From Billgrantia saliphila (lineage in GTDB: Bacteria > Pseudomonadota > Gammaproteobacteria > Pseudomonadales > Halomonadaceae), in the NCBI RefSeq assembly GCF_002930105.1, contig NZ_PJRN01000013.1, forward strand, positions 1 to 64,000: a stretch of DNA of 64,000 nucleotides, in the 5' to 3' direction. This document shows positions 55,880 to 64,000 of the stretch, one piece after another. A program made the translations under genes and the position numbers. The notes below the pieces were generated by a model that ran no database searches, had not been told where the DNA came from, and worked only from the letters and a program-made list of their open reading frames with translations. Each line of letters begins with the position of its first letter. The first letter of the stretch is position 1.

Positions 55880-55995
55880 CTAAAATGGGCTGCGCTCGGC
55901 CATACGGCGTTAAAAAATTGGCTCAATATGCTAATTCACGACTTGTAAACACCGCTATTTCGCCAATTTTTGCCTTGTCTGGCCATCGCTCGCCG
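55880..55995 (+). repeat. Dispersed palindromic intergenic repeat, copy C
   Basis: 116 bp just upstream of holC (10 bases from its start) and downstream of ilvE. It shares with copy A the blocks GGCTGCG, TCGGCCATA, GGCGTT, CTTGTAA and a 19-base right-arm block. Left end GGCTGCGCTCGGCCATAC pairs with the right end GTCTGGCCATCGCTCGCC, and inner CCAATTTTT pairs with AAAAATTGG. Confidence 0.8.
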
Positions 55996-56154
55996 CGTTT
56001 TATCTCAGAGCTTGCGCAAGCTCAGGCGAGCGGATGGCATCGAGACTGTGAACCCATCGTTGGGCGCTACCGATGCCATCCATGGCATCGGGCCTGCTGC
56101 CGGCCGCCTCGCGCGGCGTTGGCCGGCTCGTGGCATAGCGGGATTCGTAAGGCG

Positions 56155-57252
56155 TCAGACCAGCTTGGTCAACCAGCCGTGTTTATCTTCGGCGCGGCCA
56201 TACTGCATGTCGAGCAGTTTGGTGCGCAGGCGCTTGGCCACCTCGTTGCCTTCGTCGGGCATGCGAATGGTGTCGTCCTCGCTGATCAACTGGCCCACCG
56301 GGGTGATCACCGCGGCGGTACCGCAGGCGAAGACCTCGGTGATCTCGCCGGAGGCCACGCCGTCACGCCACTCGTCGATGCTGATGGCGCGCTCCTCGGG
56401 GGTGAACCCTTCGTCGCGGGCAAGCGTCAGCACCGAGTCACGGGTCACACCCTCGAGGATGGTGTCGGTCAGGCGCGGCGTTACCAGGCTACCGTCCTTG
56501 TAGACGAAGAACAGGTTCATGCCGCCCAGCTCCTCAACCCACTTGTTCTCGGCGGCGTCGAGGAAGGCAACCTGGCCGCAGCCGTGCTTCTCGGCCTCCT
56601 TCTGCGCGGCAAGCGATGCGGCATAATTGCCGCCGCACTTGGCGAAGCCGGTGCCGCCGGGGGCGGCGCGCTTGTAGTGCGAGGAGAGCCAGATGGATAC
56701 GGGTGCGATACCGCCCTTGAAGTAAGCGCCGGCGGGTGAGGCGATGACGTAGTAGTCGACTTCCTTGGCGGGGCGCACGCCGAGGAACTTCTCACTGGCG
56801 ATCATGAACGGGCGCAGGTAGAGGCTCGATTCGTCGGCCTCGCTGCTGGGCGTTGGCACCCACTCCTGGTCCTGCTCGAGCAGGGCCCTGAGCGAGCCGA
56901 CGAAGTCCTCGTCGCTGAGCTCGGGCAATGCCAGGCGGCGCGCACTGCGGCGAAAGCGCTCGGCGTTCTTCTCGGGGCGGAACGACCATACCGAGCCGTC
57001 GGCGTGGCGGTAGGCCTTGATGCCCTCGAAGATTTCCTGGCCGTAGTGCAGCACGGCGGCGGCCGGGTCGAGGGTCAGCGGCCCGTAGGGGCGTACTTCG
57101 TGACCGTGCCAGCCGGCATCGGCTGTCCAGCGCACGTGAGCCATGTGATCGCTGAAGTATTGGCCGAAGCCGGGGCTGGCAAGGATGTCGTCGCGAATGT
57201 TGGCTGCCGTGGGCATGGCGCTGGGCAGTATCTCGAAGGTTGCGTTGGGCAC
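56155..57252 (-). CDS. ilvE: Branched-chain amino acid aminotransferase
   Basis: 365 residues. Class IV PLP aminotransferase, type II (larger) form: HVRWTADAGWHGHEVRPYGPLTLDPAAAVLHYGQEIFEGIKAYR (in part), with the PLP Lys and AKCGGNYAASL in the middle and EVFACGTAAVITPVG at the end. Makes leucine, isoleucine and valine from their keto acids. The GTG at 57252 has GGAG upstream; the ORF further upstream is likely not coding. It separates pepA from holC-valS, which are often adjacent. Confidence 0.96.
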   Translation of the reverse strand: MPNATFEILPSAMPTAANIRDDILASPGFGQYFSDHMAHVRWTADAGWHGHEVRPYGPLTLDPAAAVLHYGQEIFEGIKAYRHADGSVWSFRPEKNAERFRRSARRLALPELSDEDFVGSLRALLEQDQEWVPTPSSEADESSLYLRPFMIASEKFLGVRPAKEVDYYVIASPAGAYFKGGIAPVSIWLSSHYKRAAPGGTGFAKCGGNYAASLAAQKEAEKHGCGQVAFLDAAENKWVEELGGMNLFFVYKDGSLVTPRLTDTILEGVTRDSVLTLARDEGFTPEERAISIDEWRDGVASGEITEVFACGTAAVITPVGQLISEDDTIRMPDEGNEVAKRLRTKLLDMQYGRAEDKHGWLTKLV

Positions 57253-57307
57253 GGCAAAAAAGTCTCCGCTATGCCGGGATACCGGCGTTTTCTTGGGCTT
57301 CTTAGGC

Positions 57308-57331
57308 GCTCCGGGTCGGCCGACCCGGAGC
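57308..57331. repeat. Perfect 24-bp palindrome between pepA and ilvE
   Basis: GCTCCGGGTCGG followed by its exact complement CCGACCCGGAGC, centred on GGCCGGCC-like sequence. No T-run follows on the minus strand, so it is either a stable RNA stem without classical terminator tail or a protein site. Confidence 0.6.
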
Positions 57332-57384
57332 ACACAATGCGTCAGATGTAACGGTTGTCGCCTGCGTTGGCAACCTTGGCAACG

Positions 57385-58905
57385 TCAGGCGTCGTTTTCG
57401 ACCTGGCGCGCTTCCTCTTCGCGGTCGAGCAGGTACTGGGTCAGCAGACCCACCGGACGGCCGGAGGCTCCCTTCTGCTTGCCGGAGTGCCAGGCGGTCC
57501 CGGCGATGTCCAGGTGCGCCCAGGGGAACTTGTCGGCGAAGCGTGAGAGGAAGCAGGCCGCAGTGATGGTGCCGGCCGGGCGACCGCCGATATTGGCCAT
57601 GTCGGCGAAGTTGGAGTCGAGCTGCTCCCTGTACTCGTCCCACAGCGGCAGGTGCCAGGCCCGGTCCCAGGCGGCTTCGCCGGCGTCGAGCAGGTCCAGC
57701 GCCAGATCATCGTCGTTGGAGAGCAGACCGGTGGCGTGGTGGCCCAGGGCAATGATCGCCGCGCCCGTCAGGGTGGCGATATCAACCACGCTGGCGGGCT
57801 CGAAGCGTTCGGCGTAGGTCAGCGCGTCGCACAATACCAGGCGGCCCTCGGCGTCGGTGTTGAGCACTTCCACCGTGAGCCCCTTGAGCGTCTTGATGAT
57901 GTCACCGGGCTTGGTGGCGCGGCCGTCGGGCATGTTCTCCGCGGCGGCGACGACGAACACCAGGTTGAGCTTGGGCTGGATACCCAGCACCGCCTTGGCG
58001 GTGCCGAACACGCTGGCGGCCCCGCACATGTCGAACTTCATCTCGTCCATCGCCTCGCCCGGCTTGAGCGAAATGCCGCCGGTATCGAAGGTAATGCCCT
58101 TGCCCACCAGCACGTGGGGCGCCTCGTCGGCCTTCTCGGCGCCCCGGTATTGCATGACGATCAGCCGCGAAGGCTGTTCGCTGCCGCGGCCCACCGAGAG
58201 CAGGCTATGGGCGCCGAGCTCCTCCAGCGCGGCCTCGTCGAGGATCTCGACCGTGAGCGCGCCGCCCGACTCGCGGCCCAGCTGTTCGGCCTGCTCGGCC
58301 AGGTAGCTCGGCGTGCAGATGTTGCCGGGCAGGTTGCCCAAGGTGCGGGTGTAAGCTACTCCCTGGCCCACCGCATCGCCGATGCGTGCCCCCTCGCGGA
58401 CGGCTTCGACGGTGTCGCCGTCGCTGAGCAGCAGGGTGACTTTCTCCAGCCGCGGCCGGGGCGCCTTCTCCGACTTGAATTCGTCGAAGCGATAGACGGC
58501 GCGGTGGGCGGCCTCCGCGGTCATGCGCGCCTTCCATGCGACGCTGCGATCGCCGAGCGGCACGTCGGTGAAGGCCACGGCGACGTCCTCGGCCGGCAGG
58601 CCGGCCACCGCGGCAAAGGCGGCGTCCAGGGCCTTGATGAAGGCGCGTTCCTGACATTTGTTGCGTTCGCCCAGACCCACCAGCAGCAGACGATCGGCGC
58701 CGAGCCCGGGCGCGAAGGGGATCAGCTGCACGCTGCCCAGCTTGGCATCGAAGTCGCCGCGCTCGATCAGCTGGCCGATCAGCCGCTCGCTGGCGTCGTC
58801 GAGCTTGGCGGCGGCGGGCAGCAGATCGCCATCCTTGAACACCGGTACCACGAGGCAGGCCGTTTCGGCCTTGGCGGGATTGGCCGTCTGAACTGGGAAT
58901 TCCAT
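57385..58905 (-). CDS. pepA: Leucyl aminopeptidase
   Basis: 506 residues. M17 peptidase with metal ligands in GKGITFDTGGISLKPGEAMDEMKFDMCGAA and NTDAEGRLVLCDAL, the family signature. Cytosolic zinc/manganese peptidase, hexameric; in E. coli also a DNA-binding cofactor at cer and car. ATG at 58905 with GGAG. Divergent from lptF, as in related bacteria. Confidence 0.98.
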   Translation of the reverse strand: MEFPVQTANPAKAETACLVVPVFKDGDLLPAAAKLDDASERLIGQLIERGDFDAKLGSVQLIPFAPGLGADRLLLVGLGERNKCQERAFIKALDAAFAAVAGLPAEDVAVAFTDVPLGDRSVAWKARMTAEAAHRAVYRFDEFKSEKAPRPRLEKVTLLLSDGDTVEAVREGARIGDAVGQGVAYTRTLGNLPGNICTPSYLAEQAEQLGRESGGALTVEILDEAALEELGAHSLLSVGRGSEQPSRLIVMQYRGAEKADEAPHVLVGKGITFDTGGISLKPGEAMDEMKFDMCGAASVFGTAKAVLGIQPKLNLVFVVAAAENMPDGRATKPGDIIKTLKGLTVEVLNTDAEGRLVLCDALTYAERFEPASVVDIATLTGAAIIALGHHATGLLSNDDDLALDLLDAGEAAWDRAWHLPLWDEYREQLDSNFADMANIGGRPAGTITAACFLSRFADKFPWAHLDIAGTAWHSGKQKGASGRPVGLLTQYLLDREEEARQVENDA

Positions 58906-59022
58906 GGTGACTCCACAAGACAAGCGATGGGGGATTCTGGATAATGCCGGCACGGCTCCGGGCCACTGCCGAATCACCCCAGTGTACTCAAGGCATGGCG
59001 CCATTGCATGGAAGACCGCCGC

Positions 59023-60102
59023 ATGATCATTTTTCGTTACCTGACACGCGAGATCCTGCTGACCATGGCCGCCGTCGCCGGTGTGCTGCTGCTGGTCATC
59101 ATGGGCAGCCGGTTCATTCGCTACTTCACCGATGCTGCCGAAGGCGACATTCCCGCCACCATCCTGGGCAACCTGATGCTGTTTCACCTGCCGGGATTTC
59201 TCGAGCTGATCCTGCCGCTGGCATTCTTTCTCGGCATCCTGTTGGCCTATGGTCAGCTCTATCTCAACAGCGAGATCACCGTGCTGGTGGCCTGCGGCAT
59301 CAGCCCCGTACGGCTGCTTCAGGTGAGCCTGGTGCCAGCCACTCTGGTAGCGTTGCTGGTAGGGGTGTGCAGCCTGTGGTTGACGCCCGCCGGCGCACTA
59401 CACAACGCAGTCATGCTCGAGGAGCAGCGCAGCCGGCTCGATTTTTCGGCGCTGGCGCCGGGACGCTTCCAGGATTTCGGCGGCGGGCGCACCGCCTACA
59501 CCGAGAGCTTCAGCGACGATGGGCGGCGCATGCAGGAGGTTTTCATCAGCGAACGCCAGCGACGCCGTGACGGTACGCCCGATACCGCCGTGACCCGAGC
59601 GGGCAGCGGCTACCAGACCGTGGATGAGCAGACCGGCAGCCGCTTCCTGGTACTGACCGACGGCGAACGCTACAGCGTCGACCCGGGGCGTCACGAGGCC
59701 GAGCGGCTCGAGTTCGAAACCTATGCCGTGCGGCTCTCGCTCGGCAGCGAACAGCGCGAGCTGGATTCGGCGGAGTACGCCCCTACGGCGGCGTTGCTCG
59801 GCGATGACTCCGACCCGGCGCAGGCCCAGTTGCAGTGGCGGCTGTCGCTGCCGTTGATGGTCTTCATCCTGACCCTGCTGGCGATGCCGCTGTCCCGGGT
59901 CAATCCGCGTCAGGGGCGTTTCGCCAAGCTGTTGCCGGCCATCTTTCTGCACATCTGCTATCTGAGCCTGCTGCTGGCGGCGCTCGATGCCGTGGGGCGT
60001 GGCTCGCTGCCGGCGACGATCGGCATGTGGCCCATCCACTTGCTCTTTCTGGCGCTCGGGCTGGGCCTGCTGTTTCACAACCAGCGTCGGGGGATGCGCT
60101 GA
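59023..60102 (+). CDS. lptF: LPS export ABC transporter permease LptF
   Basis: 359 residues. YjgP/YjgQ family permease: FRYLTREILLTMAAVAGVLLLVIMG, GFLELILPLAFFLGILLAYGQLY, a large periplasmic beta-jellyroll region, and a final set of helices. With LptG and LptB2 it moves LPS from the inner membrane. ATG at 59023 preceded by GGAAG; 59008 is an alternative. The stop overlaps lptG (TGATG). Confidence 0.97.
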   Translation: MIIFRYLTREILLTMAAVAGVLLLVIMGSRFIRYFTDAAEGDIPATILGNLMLFHLPGFLELILPLAFFLGILLAYGQLYLNSEITVLVACGISPVRLLQVSLVPATLVALLVGVCSLWLTPAGALHNAVMLEEQRSRLDFSALAPGRFQDFGGGRTAYTESFSDDGRRMQEVFISERQRRRDGTPDTAVTRAGSGYQTVDEQTGSRFLVLTDGERYSVDPGRHEAERLEFETYAVRLSLGSEQRELDSAEYAPTAALLGDDSDPAQAQLQWRLSLPLMVFILTLLAMPLSRVNPRQGRFAKLLPAIFLHICYLSLLLAALDAVGRGSLPATIGMWPIHLLFLALGLGLLFHNQRRGMR

Positions 60103-61169
60103 TGCTGGTGACCGACCGTCTCGACCGCTACATCGCCCGCAACGTGCTGGGCGCGATCATCGTCGTCCAGGTGGTATTGCTGGGGCTCGATCTGGTGATC
60201 AGCTACATCAATGACTTGGATGACGTGGAAGGCAGCTACGGTGCCTTCGAGGTGTTGCTCTTCCTGCTGATGCGCCTGCCCTGGCGTTTCTATCAATATG
60301 CCCCGGTGGGGGTGCTGATCGGGGCGCTGATCGGGCTCGGCAGCATGGCGTCGAGCAACGAGTTGACGGTGATGCGCGCGGCCGGTCGGTCGCTGGCGCG
60401 CATCCTGTGGGGCGTGATGAAACCGATCGTCCTGGTGGTGGCCATACTGCTGCTGATCGCCGAGTTCGTCAGTCCGCGTACCGAGCAGTACGCCAGCGCT
60501 TGGCGCCTGGAGCAGATGCAGGGCGAAGGCGCGCTGCTCACGCAAAGCGGCGGCTGGCAGCGTGAAGGCAACAGTATCTACCGCTTCGGTGCCATTCGTG
60601 CCGACGACACTGTGCTCGACCTGACCCGCTACGTCTTCGAGGGCAAGCGACTGCGCGAAGCCGTGCAGGCGGCGCGTGCGGCCTGGGAGGGCGATCGCTG
60701 GATGCTCGAGGACGTGCGAATCACGCGCTTCGCCGATGACCGTACCGAGGCCGAGGCGCACGATCGGCTGGAGTGGCAGACGACGCTCATTCCCGATCAG
60801 CTCAATCGCCTGCTGCGTGACATCAATAGTCAAGCGCCCAGCGAACTGTGGGCCTATTCGCGCTACCTGTTGTCCCAAGGGCAGCAGGCCACGCAGCCCT
60901 TGCTGTACTTCTGGCAGAAGATGCTGCTGCCGCTGACCATGGCATCGCTGGTGCTGGTGGCGGCATCGTTCGTGTTCGGCCCGCTGCGCACCGTGGCTGC
61001 CGGCACGCGGGTGTTCTACGGCGTTGTCGTCGGGTTGTCGTTCAAGTATTTGCAGGATCTGCTGGCGCCGGCCTCCACCGTGTTCGGCTTTTCACCGGCC
61101 TGGGCGGTGTTGGCGCCGACTCTGCTCTGCGCCGCCCTGGGGCTTTATCTGCTGCGTCGCTCGGGTTAG
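60102..61169 (+). CDS. lptG: LPS export ABC transporter permease LptG
   Basis: 355 residues. DRYIARNVLGAIIVVQVVLLGLDLVISYIND, LPWRFYQYAPVGVLIGALIGLG and a six-helix plan with a periplasmic jellyroll. Partner of LptF. Its ATG at 60102 overlaps the lptF stop. Confidence 0.97.
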   Translation: MLVTDRLDRYIARNVLGAIIVVQVVLLGLDLVISYINDLDDVEGSYGAFEVLLFLLMRLPWRFYQYAPVGVLIGALIGLGSMASSNELTVMRAAGRSLARILWGVMKPIVLVVAILLLIAEFVSPRTEQYASAWRLEQMQGEGALLTQSGGWQREGNSIYRFGAIRADDTVLDLTRYVFEGKRLREAVQAARAAWEGDRWMLEDVRITRFADDRTEAEAHDRLEWQTTLIPDQLNRLLRDINSQAPSELWAYSRYLLSQGQQATQPLLYFWQKMLLPLTMASLVLVAASFVFGPLRTVAAGTRVFYGVVVGLSFKYLQDLLAPASTVFGFSPAWAVLAPTLLCAALGLYLLRRSG

Positions 61170-61203
61170 CGACGCCGGCCGGCATGAACCTGAAGAAGAG
61201 ACA

Positions 61204-61695
61204 ATGATGCAACGACGATTCGATCAGCTCGACGATGTATGGCCGGCCGGCCTGGGGCGCCGCCTGGGCGCCTTGCTCTACGATGCCTTCCTGGTTGCGG
61301 CCATCTGGGTCCTGATCGGCGTGCTGCACGTGGCCTTCGTGCGCCTGATCCTGGGGCTGGATCCCGAGCAGGTGGGCCAGGGAGCGCTGCAGCGCGTGAC
61401 GCTGCAACTGGCGCTGCTGACCGGGGCGTTTGTGTTCTTTGCCTTCTTCTGGATGCGCGGCGGCATGACCCTGGGCATGCAGGCCTGGCGCCTGCGCGTC
61501 CAGACCCGCAGCGGTCATTCGCTCACCTTGCGTCAGAGTCTGGTGCGCTACGTGGCGGCCTGGCTGTCGCTGCTCGCCTTCGGCCTGGGGTATCTCTGGG
61601 TACTGTTCGATGCCGAGCGCCGCAGTTGGCCCGACATCGCATCGGGGACGCAGGTCGTCGTACTGCCCAAGCCCGACCGACGGCGCCGAACCTGA
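61204..61695 (+). CDS. RDD family membrane protein
   Basis: 163 residues. LGRRLGALLYDAFLVAAIWVLIGVLH carries the RDD-type Arg and Asp in helix 1, and three to four helices follow (TFGMQAWRLRVQTR-like loop). Often follows lptG in gammaproteobacteria. Function unknown; some relatives act as transporters. Confidence 0.9.
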   Translation: MMQRRFDQLDDVWPAGLGRRLGALLYDAFLVAAIWVLIGVLHVAFVRLILGLDPEQVGQGALQRVTLQLALLTGAFVFFAFFWMRGGMTLGMQAWRLRVQTRSGHSLTLRQSLVRYVAAWLSLLAFGLGYLWVLFDAERRSWPDIASGTQVVVLPKPDRRRRT

Positions 61696-61736
61696 CGCCG
61701 GTCAAAAAATGGGCGATTCCCTCTTGCGATAGCCTA

Positions 61737-61751
61737 TGCGAATCATTTACA
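61737..61751 (+). promoter_or_regulatory. Probable Fur box upstream of bfd
   Basis: TGCGAATCATTTACA matches 11 of 14 scored positions of the 7-1-7 Fur consensus and lies 33-47 bases upstream of the bfd start. Iron repression of bfd is well known in other bacteria. Confidence 0.65.
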
Positions 61752-61783
61752 TTACCCCTCGTAAGCACAGCGAGGTGATGTCG

Positions 61784-61990
61784 ATGTACGTATGTCTTTG
61801 CAAGGGCGTGTCGGACCGCAAACTCCGCGAGAGCGTCGAGGGCGGTGCGCGGAGCTGGCGGGAAGTGCAGCAGGAGACCGGCTGCGGTACCCAATGCGGC
61901 AAGTGCGCCTGTGTGGCAAAGACGATTACGCGCGAGGCGATCAAGTCCGAGCTGATGGCCTCGGCCAACGATCTCGCCTACGCTGTCTAG
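61784..61990 (+). CDS. bfd: Bacterioferritin-associated ferredoxin
   Basis: 68 residues. [2Fe-2S] protein with the four cysteines in MYVCLCKG and GCGTQCGKCACV, which reduces bacterioferritin to release iron. The third ATG (61784) is chosen because GAGG is 8 bases upstream; upstream ATGs lie too close. Fur box upstream, terminator downstream, bfr next. Confidence 0.95.
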   Translation: MYVCLCKGVSDRKLRESVEGGARSWREVQQETGCGTQCGKCACVAKTITREAIKSELMASANDLAYAV

Positions 61991-62055
61991 GCTGGCCGAG
62001 GGGCATCCGGCGAACGAGCCAGTCGATGCCAATCTCTCTCATTATTGTTGATATT

Positions 62056-62082
62056 AATCCAACCGGTTGTCCCGGTTGGATT
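62056..62082 (+). terminator. Intrinsic terminator between bfd and bfr
   Basis: 11-bp stem AATCCAACCGG / CCGGTTGGATT with a TTGTC loop, then a run of T. It separates iron-repressed bfd from bfr. Confidence 0.92.
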
Positions 62083-62177
62083 TTTTGCTTTTATTGTCTG
62101 ATACTGACTGAGATGGTCAACTCAGTTACCGCAACAACGAGGGCTAGGCCCTGAGGTCTACGAGAGGGAGAGCAGCA

Positions 62178-62660
62178 ATGAAAGGCGATGCCAAGGTCAT
62201 CGAATACCTGAACGCCGCGCTTGGCAACGAGCTGGTAGCGATCAACCAGTACTTCCTGCACGCCAAGATGTACAAGGACTGGGGCCTGAAGGCGTTGGCC
62301 AAGTGGGAGTATGACGAGTCCATCGACGAGATGAAGCACGCCGACCGGTTGATCGAGCGTATCCTCTTTCTCGAAGGCATGCCCAACCTGCAGGATCTCG
62401 GCAAGCTGCACATCGGCGAGAACGTGCGTGAAATGCTCGAATGCGACCTCAAGATCGAGCATGAGGGACGTGACGGCTATATCGAGGCCATCGCCTACTG
62501 CGAGCAGGTCAAGGATTACGTCACCCGCGATATGTTCCGCGATATTCTCGCCGACGAGGAAGAGCATATCGATCATATCGAGACCGAACTCGGCCTGATC
62601 GACAAGGTCGGTATCGAGAATTACATGCTGCGCCAGATGCAGGAGGCCGGGGACGAATAA
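62178..62660 (+). CDS. bfr: Bacterioferritin
   Basis: 160 residues, 24-mer iron store. Ferroxidase residues are present: Glu in [11 protein letters not shown], Glu and His in IDEMKHADR, Glu in DLKIE and Glu/His in ADEEEHID. The haem-ligating Met is present in the same DEMKH motif. SD GAGGGAG upstream. Downstream hairpin at 62692-62718. Confidence 0.98.
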   Translation: MKGDAKVIEYLNAALGNELVAINQYFLHAKMYKDWGLKALAKWEYDESIDEMKHADRLIERILFLEGMPNLQDLGKLHIGENVREMLECDLKIEHEGRDGYIEAIAYCEQVKDYVTRDMFRDILADEEEHIDHIETELGLIDKVGIENYMLRQMQEAGDE

Positions 62661-62691
62661 TCGCCGAGTTTCACACGTACAGCGATGCTGC

Positions 62692-62718
62692 AGACCGGCG
62701 CCTCAAGGGCGCCGGTCT
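62692..62718 (+). terminator. Intrinsic terminator after bfr
   Basis: Stem AGACCGGCGCC / GGCGCCGGTCT with a 5-base loop (TCAAG), followed by TGTGT. Confidence 0.75.
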
Positions 62719-62790
62719 TGTGTCAGGAGCGGTCAAACGAAAAAAGCGCGGCCCGGTAGAGAAGTGAGCGGTGCGGTCAGGCTGGCCGGG

Positions 62791-63015
62791 TCAGAACGCT
62801 TTCTCCAGATCGAAGCGAGGGACGGGTTCACCGCGGACCTCAACGGTCTCGGTGAACATGGCGAGCGGTCGTACCCACAGGCCGTAATCGCCGTAGAGCG
62901 CCCGATAGACCACCATGGGCTCCTCGGTCTCGCTGTGGTGGGCCACGCCGAGCACCTCGTAGCGGTTGCCCTTGTAGTGGCTGTAGATGCCGGGAACGGG
63001 GTAGGGGTGGGACAT
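62791..63015 (-). CDS. DUF1653 protein
   Basis: 74 residues. PVPGIYSHYKGNRYEVLGVAHHSETEEPMVVYRALYG, with VRPLAMFTETV, is the DUF1653 pattern (SH3-like fold, function unknown). ATG at 63015 follows GGAG; a longer start is possible. Ends before tcdA is reached on the same strand; 14-base gap to it. Confidence 0.93.
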   Translation of the reverse strand: MSHPYPVPGIYSHYKGNRYEVLGVAHHSETEEPMVVYRALYGDYGLWVRPLAMFTETVEVRGEPVPRFDLEKAF

Positions 63016-63029
63016 CTCTGGGCTCCAGG

Positions 63030-63863
63030 TCAACAATAGGTGTTGGCGTCGACCGCCTCCCTGGCGGCCTGCTTGGCCAAGCGTGCGAGCACTCGCGAGG
63101 CGGCGATGAAGCCGAAGCCGCCCGTGACGAACGTCGCCGCACCCACACCGGAGGCACAGTCCAGTCGCGTCGATTCACCTGCGCCGGGCTTCTGCAGGCA
63201 GACTTCGCCATCAGCGCCAGGGTAGATCAGTTGCTCGTCGGAGTAGACACATTCGACCGAAAAGCGGCGCTTGGGGTTGCGTGAAAAACCGTAGTCGCGT
63301 CGCAGACGGGCGCGCACTTTGGCCAGCAGTGGATCGTGCTCGGTGCGCGCCAGGTCCGCCACCCGGATGCGGGTGGGGTCGGTCTGTCCGCCGGCGGCGC
63401 CCGCCACGACGATCGGCAGCTTGCGCCGCCGGCACCAATGGATCAGCGCCGCCTTGGCCACCACGCTGTCGATGGCATCGACCACATAGTCGGCGTCTGC
63501 GGGAATGCGGTCGGCCAGGTTGGTCGGTGTGACGAAGGCCGGGTCGGCGGCGACTTCGATGCCGGGCTGGATGGCCCGGCAGCGTTCCGCGAGCACATCC
63601 ACCTTGGGTCGGCCGATATGGCCGTCGAGGGCGGGCAACTGGCGATTGACGTTGGAGACGCAGACGTCGTCGAGATCGATCAGCGTGAGCCGGCCGATGC
63701 CCGAGCGCGCCAGGGCCTCCACTGCCCAGCTGCCGACGCCACCCACGCCCACCACGACCACATGGGCGGTGCGAAAACGGGTGAGGGCGCGGCTGCCGTA
63801 AAGCCGACGAATGCCGCCGAAGCGAAAGTCGTAGTCATCCTGGGGGATGGGCGCAGCGGTCAT
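63030..63863 (-). CDS. tcdA: tRNA threonylcarbamoyladenosine dehydratase
   Basis: 277 residues. E1-like ATP-binding fold with VVVGVGGVGSWAVEALARSGIG and LIDLDDVCVSNVNRQ, and the DAIDSVVAKAALI region. Cyclises t6A37 to ct6A in tRNA. Older name CsdL. Followed by the DUF1653 gene. Confidence 0.95.
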   Translation of the reverse strand: MTAAPIPQDDYDFRFGGIRRLYGSRALTRFRTAHVVVVGVGGVGSWAVEALARSGIGRLTLIDLDDVCVSNVNRQLPALDGHIGRPKVDVLAERCRAIQPGIEVAADPAFVTPTNLADRIPADADYVVDAIDSVVAKAALIHWCRRRKLPIVVAGAAGGQTDPTRIRVADLARTEHDPLLAKVRARLRRDYGFSRNPKRRFSVECVYSDEQLIYPGADGEVCLQKPGAGESTRLDCASGVGAATFVTGGFGFIAASRVLARLAKQAAREAVDANTYC

Positions 63864-63883
63864 GGGGACAATGGGCCTCCGAA

Positions 63884-64000
63884 TCAGGCGGGGAGGGAAG
63901 GATGGCGCGCCGCTTCCCGCACGCCGTCGAGGGGGAGATGGGAAGCCCAGCCGAAATGCTCCAGCAGTGCTGTCATGCCGGCGTCGAGGGCGCAGCTCAG
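63884..64000 (-). CDS. Partial gene, C-terminal 38 residues
   Basis: The minus strand is open from the window edge to a TGA at 63884-63886, reading CALDAGMTALLEHFGW and ending PSLPA. This could be the C-terminus of an enzyme such as a HAD-type hydrolase, but the piece is too short to assign. It ends 21 bases upstream of the tcdA start on the same strand. Confidence 0.5.
   Translation of the reverse strand: MSCALDAGMTALLEHFGWASHLPLDGVREAARHPSLPA

Noticed and set aside
1..64000. CRISPR array, insertion sequence or prophage
   Set aside because: No regularly spaced repeats, transposase, integrase or phage genes were seen.

Overview
The window is chromosomal core sequence from a GC-rich gammaproteobacterium. 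Gene order and protein character fit the Halomonadaceae (Halomonas or a close relative): rplU-rpmA-obgE-proB, ribF-ileS-lspA-fkpB-ispH followed by a type IV pilin cluster, a long Pseudomonas-type NrdA beside NrdB, metR/metE, pepA...holC-valS divergent from lptFG, and bfd-bfr. The taxon is an inference; there is no rRNA here. I see no prophage, insertion sequence or CRISPR array.

Layout. (1) 1-982: the 3' end of a GGDEF-EAL gene. (2) 1061-4965: photolyase phrB, a MerR regulator of the LitR/CarH type, a CbiX-like chelatase and a TIGR01777 epimerase, with TGTAYA-type sites in the two control regions; this looks like a light or photo-oxidative stress locus. (3) 4993-11368: rapA, a membrane-thioredoxin fusion, a small membrane protein, a PLD-type lipoprotein and a UspA protein. 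(4) 11522-15510: an operon of outer-membrane porin-like protein, small periplasmic phosphate-binding-like protein and a sensor GGDEF-EAL enzyme. (5) 15753-21519: a membrane protein, tRNA-Pro(CGG), ispB divergent from rplU-rpmA-obgE, proB, rpsT. (6) 21660-29376: murJ, ribF, ileS, lspA, fkpB, ispH. (7) 29526-32559: type IV minor pilins. (8) 32595-34742: a 41-residue small protein, a CPA1 antiporter, a phospholipase D remnant and a hypothetical gene. (9) 34905-41940: nrdB and nrdA, whose promoter carries two NrdR boxes, divergent from an RstA/RstB-like two-component system. (10) 41927-48205: metR/metE, a lipoprotein, a SufR-like regulator divergent from sodB, azoreductase. (11) 48235-52348: membrane hydrolase, tag, DUF411 protein, glyoxalase, META lipoprotein, PAP2 phosphatase. 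(12) 52468-58905: valS, holC, ilvE, pepA, all on the minus strand. (13) 59023-64000: lptF-lptG-RDD, bfd, bfr, DUF1653, tcdA and a partial gene.

The most interesting non-genic signal is a family of three related intergenic elements of 114-116 bp (19753-19866, 51487-51600, 55880-55995). Each is an imperfect palindrome with the same ends and core, and they lie in three unrelated gene contexts. Other points worth a look are the MerR regulator that seems to lack the cobalamin-ligating histidine, the porin/PBP/c-di-GMP operon, an 18-bp tandem repeat in the tail of nrdA, a triplicated GGTATCCTT motif between nrdA and the rstA-like gene, and relics of a GGDEF gene and of a phospholipase D gene.
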